Source: Plantactinospora mayteni (GTDB lineage: Bacteria > Actinomycetota > Actinomycetes > Mycobacteriales > Micromonosporaceae). Taken from it: a stretch of DNA of 64,000 nucleotides. Position numbers and translations under genes: made by a program. Below, in pieces: positions 56,675-64,000 of this stretch (positions are counted from its first letter, which is position 1; each line of letters starts with the position of its first letter). Below the pieces are notes generated by a model. The model did not search any database and was not told where the DNA came from. It was given only the letters and a program-made list of their open reading frames with translations. The DNA is taken from NCBI RefSeq assembly GCF_016862935.1, contig NZ_BONX01000004.1, positions 124,001 to 188,000 of the forward strand, read 5' to 3'.

Positions 56675-59600
56675 ATGCCAGTTTTCCCTGTGAGATGCGG
56701 CCCGCCACGGCGTTCGCGGCTGCTCCCCCGGCTCGGCGCGGGCCGGCCCGGCGGACCGATGAGGATGCTCGCGGCGATCACCGTGCTGCTCGTCGGCTCC
56801 GCGCTCGCCGCCGTCCCGGCCGGCGCCCGCCCGGCGGGCAACGGACCGACCACGGCCGGCGACCCCACCTCGGCCGGGCAGTTGCAGGCCCAGGTGCTCA
56901 CCTGGACGGCCGGCAACAGCACCCAGGCGTACGTCTCCGCACCCACCACCGCGGTCGCCGGGCCGACCACCCTCGTCTTCGAGAACAGTGCCGCGACCGG
57001 CAACACCAGCGGCATGCAGCACACCCTCACGTTCGACACCGGCAACCCCGAGTACAACCGCGACGTGGACGTGAACATCCTGGCCGACCCGTTCGACGCC
57101 AACCAGGGCCGGTGGACCGTCGACGTGGTGCTCACGCCCGGCACCTACCGCTACTTCTGCGCGATACCCGGGCACGGCACGATGACCGGCCTGCTCGTCG
57201 TCAGCGGCGGTGGCGAGGACACCACCCCGCCGACGGTGAGCGCCGCGGTCACCGGTGAGCGGAACGAGGACGGCGCGTACGTCGGCGCCGCCACGGTGAC
57301 CCTCTCGGCCACCGACACCGGATCGGGCGTCGGCCGGATCGAGTACGCGCTGGACGGCGGTGCGTACGGCACCTACTCCGCCCCGGTCACGGTGAGCGCC
57401 CCCGGACAGCACACCGTCACCTACCGGGCCACCGACGTCGCCGGCAACACCTCCCCGGTACAGTCCACCGCCTTCCAGGTCGTACCACCAGCCGACCCCG
57501 ACACCACCGCACCCACCGTCACCGCCGCCGTCACCGGCGAACGGAACGACGACGGCGCCTACATCGGCATGGCCACCGTCACCCTCTCCGCCACCGACAC
57601 CGAATCCGGCGTCGAACGCACCGAATACTCGCTGGACGGCGGCGCCTACGCCACCTACACCGCCCCGGTCACGGTGAGCGCCCCCGGACAGCACACCGTC
57701 ACCTACCGGGCCACCGACGTCGCCGGCAACACCTCCCCGGTACAGTCCACCGCCTTCCAGGTCGTACCACCAGCCGACCCCGACACCACCGCACCCACCG
57801 TCACCGCCGCCGTCACCGGCGACCAGAACGACGACGGCGCCTACATCGGCATGGCCACCGTCACCCTCACCGCCACCGACACCGAATCCGGCGTCGACAA
57901 GACCGAGTACTCCCTCAACGGCCAGGCGTACGCCACCTACACCGCCCCGGTGATGGTGCACCAGCCGGGTCGGCACACCGTCAGCTACCGGGCGACCGAC
58001 AAGGCGGGCAACACCTCCGCCCCGCAGTCCGTCGCGTTCGAGGTGGCCGACACGTCCACTCCGGACACCACGCCGCCGACCGTGGCCGGCGGGGTCACCG
58101 GCGACCGCGACGACAACGGCAACTACCTCGGTGCCGCCACGGTGACCGTCTCGGCCACCGACACCGAGTCCGGTGTGGACCGGATCGAGTACTCCGTCGA
58201 CGGGCAGGCGTACGCCGCCTACACCGCACCGGTGACCGTCAACACGCCCGGCCAGCACACCGTCGCCTACCGGGCCACCGACAAGGCGGGCAACACCTCC
58301 GCCCCGCAGTCCGTCACGTTCCAGGTGGTCGAGCGGCCGGGTGACACCACCCCGCCGACCGCGACCGCCACCGTCGCCGGCAACCGGGACGGCACCGGGG
58401 CGTACGTCGGTGCCGCCACCGTGACCGTCACCGCCACCGATGCCGGGTCGGGTGTCGACCTCGTCGAGTTCTCCCTGGACGGGCAGCCGTACGCGGCGTA
58501 CACCGCTCCGGTGACGGTCAACCAGCCCGGTCAGCACACCGTCTCGTACCGGGCCACCGACGTCGCCGGCAACACCTCCACGCCCGGGTCGGTCTCGTTC
58601 ACCGTGGTCGCCCCGCCCACCCCCGACAACACCGCCCCCACCGTGACCGCCGCGATCACCGGCCAGCAGGACGGCAGTTGGGCGTACGTCGGCAGCGCCA
58701 CCATCGTGCTCACCGCCACCGACACCGGATCCGGCGTCTTCCGGGTCGAGTACGCCCTCGACGGGCGGGGCTACGTCGTCTACTCCGGTCCGCTCACCGT
58801 CAACACCCCCGGCGCGCACACGGTCAGCTACCGGGCCACCGACCGGGCCGGCAACGTCTCGGGTACCGCGTCGACCACCTTCACGGTGGTGCCGAGCGGA
58901 CCGCCGGCACCGAGCTGCCAGGTGACCGACACCCGGCCGACGGTCTGGATCGGCACCCTGAACAGCGCCGTGCCGAACCGGGTGGTCGAGGGCCGCTGCT
59001 CGATCAACGACCTGATCGAGGACGAGCGGGCCTGGCCTGACCACGCCACGTTCGTGGCGCACGTCACGGAGGTCGCCGAACACCTGCACCACCGGGGCCA
59101 GATCCTGCTCAAGGAGCAGAACGCCCTGGTACGCACGGCCCGCGAGTCCGGCGTCGGCAAGGCCGAGGCGCAGCAGGGGTACCAGCCGCTGCTGGACCGT
59201 ACCGCCGCCTCGTTCAAGCTGTGGGAGCAGGTCGGTGCCGGCGGCTTCAGGCGCAACGCCGACGGCTCGATCACCAGTAAGGCCGTCGACGGCCTCGGCA
59301 TGCTCTGGTTCCCCGTCCGCAGCTACGGCGACTTCTCGCTGAAGCTCCAGTGGCGCGACGACGCCCCCGGTGACGGGCGGGCCAACAGCGGCGTCTTCGT
59401 CCGCTTCCCGCAGGTGCACCAGCACCCGCAGGAGTCCCGCCCCGAGTGGGTGGCCATCAAGTACGGCCACGAGTTGCAGATCTTCGACCGGACCGACGGC
59501 GACCAGTACAAGAGCGGGTCGGTGTACGGCTTCGACCGGGTCGACCTCGCCGGGGCGCAGGTCACGCCCAAGGGCACCTGGAACGACTACGAGATCCGCG

Positions 59601-59809
59601 TCGTCGGCCAGCACTACTCGGTGTTCCGCAACGGCAAGCTGATCAACGAGTACGTGAACGTCCCCGAGGCCGTCTTCACCCCGCCCCGGGCGGACGATCC
59701 GGGCGGCGCCGGACGCCAGAACCCGACCGGCTACGTCGGCCTGCAGAACCACGGCGCCGGCGACATCGTCACCTTCCGCAACGTCAGGATCGCCCCGCTG
59801 ACCCCGTGA
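56675..59809 (+). CDS. Secreted cupredoxin - Ig-repeat - DUF1080 (3-keto-disaccharide hydrolase) protein
   Basis: A ~1044-aa exported protein. Signal-type hydrophobic segment near residues 30-52 (MLAAITVLLVGSALAAV). The cupredoxin domain (~70-172) has His in GMQHTLTF and the type 1 copper set CAIPGHGTM (Cys, His, Met). Six ~95-aa OmpL47/Ig-like repeats follow (~175-735), each with SGV...IEYSLDG and YRATDxAGN. A linker with TTTVWIGTLNS-like Cys segments leads to the C-terminal DUF1080 lectin-like domain (~845-1044: FSLKLQWRDDAP, NSGVFVRFP). DUF1080 enzymes hydrolyse 3-keto-disaccharides. AAAGG 10 bp before ATG 56675. First of three same-strand genes with copper and sugar-oxidation themes. The six repeats include a 162-bp exact duplication. 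Confidence 0.9.
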   Translation: MPVFPVRCGPPRRSRLLPRLGAGRPGGPMRMLAAITVLLVGSALAAVPAGARPAGNGPTTAGDPTSAGQLQAQVLTWTAGNSTQAYVSAPTTAVAGPTTLVFENSAATGNTSGMQHTLTFDTGNPEYNRDVDVNILADPFDANQGRWTVDVVLTPGTYRYFCAIPGHGTMTGLLVVSGGGEDTTPPTVSAAVTGERNEDGAYVGAATVTLSATDTGSGVGRIEYALDGGAYGTYSAPVTVSAPGQHTVTYRATDVAGNTSPVQSTAFQVVPPADPDTTAPTVTAAVTGERNDDGAYIGMATVTLSATDTESGVERTEYSLDGGAYATYTAPVTVSAPGQHTVTYRATDVAGNTSPVQSTAFQVVPPADPDTTAPTVTAAVTGDQNDDGAYIGMATVTLTATDTESGVDKTEYSLNGQAYATYTAPVMVHQPGRHTVSYRATDKAGNTSAPQSVAFEVADTSTPDTTPPTVAGGVTGDRDDNGNYLGAATVTVSATDTESGVDRIEYSVDGQAYAAYTAPVTVNTPGQHTVAYRATDKAGNTSAPQSVTFQVVERPGDTTPPTATATVAGNRDGTGAYVGAATVTVTATDAGSGVDLVEFSLDGQPYAAYTAPVTVNQPGQHTVSYRATDVAGNTSTPGSVSFTVVAPPTPDNTAPTVTAAITGQQDGSWAYVGSATIVLTATDTGSGVFRVEYALDGRGYVVYSGPLTVNTPGAHTVSYRATDRAGNVSGTASTTFTVVPSGPPAPSCQVTDTRPTVWIGTLNSAVPNRVVEGRCSINDLIEDERAWPDHATFVAHVTEVAEHLHHRGQILLKEQNALVRTARESGVGKAEAQQGYQPLLDRTAASFKLWEQVGAGGFRRNADGSITSKAVDGLGMLWFPVRSYGDFSLKLQWRDDAPGDGRANSGVFVRFPQVHQHPQESRPEWVAIKYGHELQIFDRTDGDQYKSGSVYGFDRVDLAGAQVTPKGTWNDYEIRVVGQHYSVFRNGKLINEYVNVPEAVFTPPRADDPGGAGRQNPTGYVGLQNHGAGDIVTFRNVRIAPLTP
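57379..57822 (+). repeat. 162-bp exact direct repeat inside the Ig-like region
   Basis: Bases 57379-57540 recur unchanged at 57661-57822, offset 282 bp (94 codons, one Ig-like unit). Confidence 0.9.
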
Positions 59810-59845
59810 CGCGTTTGCCGTCCACTCCCCCGCCTAGCCGAGCGA

Positions 59846-61102
59846 TTGGATAGAACGTTGGACAAGGAAACGAAGGACATCGGCGAGGTCGTACTCTCGC
59901 CGCCTGCCGCCGGGTCGGAACCCCAGCCGGCGAGGTCGGCCCGGCTGCTCGGCACGAGCACCGGCCGGGCCGTGATGGTGGCGGTCATCATGTTGGTGAC
60001 GCTCGTCGGCGCGGGCGGGCTGTCCCTGGCCGGCGGCACCACCGAACGGCCGGCCGAGCAGGCGGTGGAGGCCGCCCCCGCGGCCCGGTCGGCGGAGCGG
60101 CCGGAGGGCTGCGTGACGCCGGACCGCCGGCTGACCCTGTACGCGGTCGAGCTGCCCAAGGATCCGGTGACCAACCAGATCCGGCTCGGCTACGGCCTCA
60201 CCCCGCAGACGGCCTCCTACCCCGGGCCGACCATGGAGATGATCGAAGGCGAGTGCCTGGCGATCACCGTGCACAACCAGGTGCCGGCCGCGACCCTGGA
60301 GCAGTTGCGCACCGACCCGGCACATCCGATCGGCGTCTCGCTGCACGTGCACGGGGTCAAGTACACCCAGGTGTCCGACGGCACGGTGCACAGCAACTCC
60401 TTCGTGCCGCCGGGCGGGTCGCGGACGTACATCTGGTTCGCCAAGCCACGTACCGCGACCTCGCAGGGCACCGCCGGCTACTGGTGGTACCACGACCACG
60501 TGGTCGGCGGGCCGCACGGCACCCAGGGCCTCCGCTCCGGCCTGTTCGGCGGTCTGGTGGTACGCCGTCAGGGCGACGTACGGCCCGACCGGACGTACGT
60601 GACCGCCTTCGGCGACCGGCAGACCATCAACCTGCGGCGCAGCGCGGAGGCGGACACCTGTGACCCGGTGAACCCGGTGCCGGGCCCGACCTGCATCGTC
60701 GCCAAGATCGGCGAGCGGATCGAGTTCATCGTGATCGGTCTCGGGGACGACATGCACACGTTCCACGTGCACGGTCACTCCTGGGCCGACACCCGGACCG
60801 GCACGGTCGAGGGCACCAACCGGGCCCTCATCGACTCGATCCCGGTCATCGACAACAAGACACTCGGCCCGGGTGACACCTTCGGCGTGCAGTTCGTCGC
60901 GGGCGACTCGGTAGGGCCGGGGCGCTGGATGCTGCACTGCCACATGCAGTTCCACTCCGACCTGGGCATGTCCACCTGGATGCACGTGCTGGACGAGAAC
61001 GGGCAGATGCCGGCGCACGCCGGCAACCACGCGCCGGCCGCGCCCGCGGCGCCGGCCCAGGGCGCGGCGGCACCGGCCGGCGCGCACACCAACCACCGAT
61101 GA
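59846..61102 (+). CDS. Two-domain (small laccase-type) multicopper oxidase
   Basis: A ~418-aa membrane-anchored or secreted oxidase with an uncleaved-looking hydrophobic segment (AVMVAVIMLVTLVGAGGLSLAG, ~42-63). The four copper motifs are complete: HVHG (~167), WYHDHV (~212), HTFHVHGHSW (~309-318) and HCHMQFHSDLGM (~370-381), the last with the type 1 Cys and axial Met. Two cupredoxin domains only, as in the trimeric small laccases of Streptomyces. It couples one-electron oxidation of phenols or Cu(I) to O2 reduction. The His/Ala/Pro-rich C-terminus may be flexible. TTG 59846 or 59858 start. Second gene of the copper/keto-sugar locus, 36 bp after the first. Confidence 0.93.
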   Translation: MDRTLDKETKDIGEVVLSPPAAGSEPQPARSARLLGTSTGRAVMVAVIMLVTLVGAGGLSLAGGTTERPAEQAVEAAPAARSAERPEGCVTPDRRLTLYAVELPKDPVTNQIRLGYGLTPQTASYPGPTMEMIEGECLAITVHNQVPAATLEQLRTDPAHPIGVSLHVHGVKYTQVSDGTVHSNSFVPPGGSRTYIWFAKPRTATSQGTAGYWWYHDHVVGGPHGTQGLRSGLFGGLVVRRQGDVRPDRTYVTAFGDRQTINLRRSAEADTCDPVNPVPGPTCIVAKIGERIEFIVIGLGDDMHTFHVHGHSWADTRTGTVEGTNRALIDSIPVIDNKTLGPGDTFGVQFVAGDSVGPGRWMLHCHMQFHSDLGMSTWMHVLDENGQMPAHAGNHAPAAPAAPAQGAAAPAGAHTNHR

Positions 61103-61180
61103 CCCCCGACACCCCGCACCACCAACCGAGCACACCTGCCAGCGCCTGAAGCACTCTTCGTACCCCCTGGAGGAGGAGAA

Positions 61181-64000
61181 ATGGCTCACCGACGCCATTT
61201 CCGGCTATCCCGATCGGTCGGGCGGCACCGCACCGACCCCGTCGACCTTCCGTCCCCCGCGCCCGACCCGGTCTCCCGGGCCCGGGGTCGCGGCGCCGGC
61301 CCGTTCCGCCGCGCGGTCGCGCTGGCCTCGGGCGCCCTACTCACGTTCGGTCTGCTGAGCGCGCCCGCCGCCGCAGCCCCGGACGAGACGGTCGGCGGCG
61401 TCGCGCCGGCCTGGGGTGGCGGGGCGATCAACGTACTGGTCTTCCACGGCCCGGCGGCGTCCCAGGAGGACCCGGTCGCCAGGGCCGTCAGCACGATCCG
61501 GAAGCTGGGCAACGAGAACGGCTTCAACGTGCACGAATCCGCCGACCCGGCGGTCTTCAACCCCGACAACCTGGACCGCTACCGCAGCGTGGTGTTCCTG
61601 TCGGCCAACGGGGTGACGCTGAACGACGCCCAGGAGGCCGCGTTCCAGGCGTACGTCAAGGGCGGTGGCGGGTTCGTCGGCATCCACGACGCCGCCCGGG
61701 CGCAGCCCGGCTCCGAGTGGTTCACCGGTCTGATCGGCACCCGCCCGGCGGCGAGCCTGCCGAACGCGGAGAAGATCGAGAGCGTCACGGCCAGCGGCAA
61801 CAACCCGCCGAACGAGATCGTCGAGAACCTGATCGACGGCAGGACCGGCACCAAGTGGCTGACCCGTACCCCGACCGGATGGGTCGTCGCAAAGCTCGCC
61901 GAGCCGAAGGCGGTGGCACAGTATGCGCTGACCTCGGCGAACGACTTCGCCGGCCGCGACCCGAGGGACTGGACCCTGCAAGGGTCGGCCGACGGCGAGA
62001 GCTGGACTGATCTGGACCGCCGGACCGGGGAGACCTTCTCGCAGCGGTTCCAGACCAAGCAGTACACCTTCACCAACACCCAGGCATACCAGTTCTACCG
62101 GCTCAACATCACCGCGAACAGCGGTGAGCCGCTGATCCAGCTCGCCGAGCTGTGGCTGATCGGCCCGGACGCGGGACCGGCACCGGAGAACCGGGTACAG
62201 GAGGCCGTGGTCGACCTGGTCGACCGGCAGCACCCGGCGAACAAGGGCCTGCCGTTGAACTGGACCCGCTCCGACCAGTGGATGAACTGGGACCCGAGCC
62301 CGGTCGGCCGGGTGCACACAATCGCCCAGGTGAAGGAGAGCACCTACAACGCGGGGCTGGGCGGCAACGGTGCGTTCCACCCGATCTCCTGGTGCCGGGA
62401 CTACGACGGCGGCCGGTCCTTCTACACCGGCATGGGCCGGACGGAGGCCAGCTACACCACCGACACGCGGTTCCGCGGCCACCTGCTCGGCGCGCTCCAG
62501 TGGACGACCGGGACGGTCCGGGGCGACTGCCAGGCGACCATCGCATCGAACTACAAGATCGAGCGACTGACCGCCACCAACCAGTCCGGGCAGCTCGACC
62601 AGGTCGGTGAACCGCACGGCCTGACCATCGCACCGGACGGCAAGGTCCTCTACATCGGCAAGGCCGCCTGCCCGAGCGGGCCGGTCGCCGACTGGGCCGA
62701 CCCGAACGTGGGGCTGGGCTGCGGCACCATCCACCAGTGGGACCCGAAGACCAAGCAGGTCAAGCTGCTGACCACGCTCAAGGTGATGGGCAACCGGGGC
62801 AGCGGCAGCGAGCTGGTGAAGAACGAGGAGGGCCTGGTCGGCATCACCCTCGACCCGAAGTTCGCGGAGAACGGCTGGTTCTACGCCTACTGGATGCCGC
62901 ACGAGTCGATCGACCGGGAACGCCGGGTCGGCCAGCGTACGGTCTCCCGGTTCACCTACGACCACGCGCAGCAGTCGGTGGACCAGGGCACCCGCAAGGA
63001 CCTGCTGCACTGGGACACCCAGATCCACAGCTGCTGCCACGCGGGTGGCGGGATGACCTTCGACGAGTCCGGCAACCTCTACATCGGCAGCGGGGACAGC
63101 AACTCCTCCGGCGGGTCGAGCGGCTTCTCCGGGAACAACTGGACCCAGGAGTACGCGGGCATCTCGTTCCAGGACGCCCGGCGTACCTCCGGCAACACGA
63201 ACGACCTGAACGGCAAGATCCTCCGCATCCACCCCGAGGCGGACGGGACCTACACGGTCCCGGACGGCAACCTCTTCACCGGTCAGGAGCAGGGCGGCGG
63301 CAAGACCCGTCCGGAGATCTACGTGATGGGCGTCCGGAACATCGCCCGGATCGCCTGGGACCCGGTCAACGACTGGCTCACCGCCGCGTGGGTCGGCCCG
63401 GACGCCGGGGCCCCGGACCCGAACCTCGGCCCGGCGAAGTACGAGACCGCCACGGTGATCACCTCGGCGGGCAACCACGGCTGGCCGTACTGCATGGGCA
63501 ACCGGCAGCCGTACCGGGACCGCAGCAACACCGACGCCACTGTGCTGACCGGCTGGTACGACTGCGACAACCCGAAGAACGAGTCGCCGCGCAACACCGG
63601 TCTGGTCAACCTGCCGCCGGTGCGGGACAACATGATCTGGTATTCGCCGCAGGGAGGCGGCCCGGTCTACCCGAAGCGCACCGACGGCAGTGGGCTGCCG
63701 ACGTACAAGGCCGACGAGGCCACCTACACCCAGCCGTACCTGACCGGCGGCGGTCAGGCCATCATGGACGGCCCGACCTACCAGCGCTCGAAGGTCGACG
63801 TGAACAGCGGCGTCGCCTGGCCGGCGTACTGGGACAACAAGTGGTTCATCGGTGACCAGTCCAACGCCAACAACCGGATCGCGGTCACCGTCGACCCGGA
63901 CACCGTCGCGTACGCCGGGGCGCCGGCCTTCGCCGAGGACCTGCGCAGCATCATCCAGGGCGGCAACGGCACCAACCAGCTCCAGTCCTGGATGGACGCG
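61181..64000 (+). CDS. Secreted ThuA - discoidin - PQQ-type sugar dehydrogenase protein (3' truncated by window edge)
   Basis: The frame is open from ATG 61181 (GGAGGAGGAG at 61169-61178) to the last base, at least 940 codons. Signal peptide ~28-67. A ThuA domain starts at INVLVFHGPAAS (~86) and includes GGGGFVGIHDAA (~165-176). A ~140-aa discoidin-like insertion (~205-330) splits it; the ThuA fold resumes at WCRDYDGGRSFYTGMGRTEASY. From ~460 a six-bladed soluble glucose/sorbosone dehydrogenase-like propeller begins (PHGLTIAPDGKVLYIG, GLVGITLDPKFAENGWFYAYW, CCHAGGGMTFDESGNLYIGSGD, DLNGKILRIHPEADG, AGNHGWPYC). Such proteins oxidise sugars with PQQ. It lies 78 bp after the multicopper oxidase. 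Confidence 0.92.
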   Translation, partial: MAHRRHFRLSRSVGRHRTDPVDLPSPAPDPVSRARGRGAGPFRRAVALASGALLTFGLLSAPAAAAPDETVGGVAPAWGGGAINVLVFHGPAASQEDPVARAVSTIRKLGNENGFNVHESADPAVFNPDNLDRYRSVVFLSANGVTLNDAQEAAFQAYVKGGGGFVGIHDAARAQPGSEWFTGLIGTRPAASLPNAEKIESVTASGNNPPNEIVENLIDGRTGTKWLTRTPTGWVVAKLAEPKAVAQYALTSANDFAGRDPRDWTLQGSADGESWTDLDRRTGETFSQRFQTKQYTFTNTQAYQFYRLNITANSGEPLIQLAELWLIGPDAGPAPENRVQEAVVDLVDRQHPANKGLPLNWTRSDQWMNWDPSPVGRVHTIAQVKESTYNAGLGGNGAFHPISWCRDYDGGRSFYTGMGRTEASYTTDTRFRGHLLGALQWTTGTVRGDCQATIASNYKIERLTATNQSGQLDQVGEPHGLTIAPDGKVLYIGKAACPSGPVADWADPNVGLGCGTIHQWDPKTKQVKLLTTLKVMGNRGSGSELVKNEEGLVGITLDPKFAENGWFYAYWMPHESIDRERRVGQRTVSRFTYDHAQQSVDQGTRKDLLHWDTQIHSCCHAGGGMTFDESGNLYIGSGDSNSSGGSSGFSGNNWTQEYAGISFQDARRTSGNTNDLNGKILRIHPEADGTYTVPDGNLFTGQEQGGGKTRPEIYVMGVRNIARIAWDPVNDWLTAAWVGPDAGAPDPNLGPAKYETATVITSAGNHGWPYCMGNRQPYRDRSNTDATVLTGWYDCDNPKNESPRNTGLVNLPPVRDNMIWYSPQGGGPVYPKRTDGSGLPTYKADEATYTQPYLTGGGQAIMDGPTYQRSKVDVNSGVAWPAYWDNKWFIGDQSNANNRIAVTVDPDTVAYAGAPAFAEDLRSIIQGGNGTNQLQSWMDA

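Noticed and set aside
56603-59752. 1049-codon open frame on the minus strand
   Set aside because: Antisense shadow of the repetitive Ig-like gene; its repeats simply mirror the coding repeats.

Overview
The window is high-GC actinobacterial DNA, most like a Micromonosporaceae genome (Micromonospora, Plantactinospora or Actinoplanes relatives). The reasons are the strong third-position GC bias, frequent GTG/TTG starts, Tat-type secreted enzymes, a conservon and many XRE/LacI/WYL regulators. The family is an inference; no rRNA or other marker is present, and no tRNA, CRISPR array, IS element or phage module was seen.

Layout. 1-711: 3' part of a LacI-type regulator. 869-5567: a RiPP (graspetide-type) locus with an XRE regulator, two small genes, a 91-aa precursor, an ATP-grasp maturase, a PIMT-like methyltransferase and a 42-aa zinc-ribbon microprotein. 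5780-7644: a prfH-rtcB operon, the ribosome-repair type. 8036-11211: Tat-secreted vanadium haloperoxidase-like protein, Gfo/Idh/MocA oxidoreductase and ThuA protein. 11563-13662: secreted CBM2-GH5 cellulase with an operator inside its promoter.

13716-32034 is a plant-polysaccharide (L-arabinose) utilisation locus, nine genes in one direction below a LacI regulator: araA, ABC binding protein, two permeases, GH127 beta-L-arabinofuranosidase, a very large (alpha/alpha)6 glycoside hydrolase, a GH43 enzyme, and a pair resembling WxL and DUF916 surface proteins. A repeated 16-bp palindrome before araA and before the regulator gene is the likely operator. Secreted enzymes release arabinose or arabino-oligosaccharides, the ABC transporter imports them, GH127 trims them and AraA starts catabolism.

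32626-42505: scattered hydrolases (M20 amidohydrolase, HSL-family hydrolase with a small monooxygenase and divergent AraC regulator, penicillin-acylase-family enzyme), a Clp-N-like protein, and a pectate lyase under a perfect 18-bp palindrome. 42506-43531 is a gene-poor kilobase with a long near-perfect hairpin. 43532-46095 is a two-gene operon: a DMATS-type aromatic prenyltransferase fused to a complete heme-oxygenase-like diiron oxidase domain, translationally coupled to a nucleotidyltransferase. I consider this the best candidate for an undescribed system.

46189-50071: a conservon (histidine kinase, roadblock, DUF742, GTPase). 50781-55878: secreted M14 carboxypeptidase, WYL regulator, pentapeptide-DinB protein, alpha/beta hydrolase. 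56675-64000: a secreted copper/3-keto-sugar locus made of a cupredoxin-Ig-DUF1080 protein, a small-laccase-type multicopper oxidase, and a ThuA-PQQ sugar dehydrogenase protein cut by the window end.
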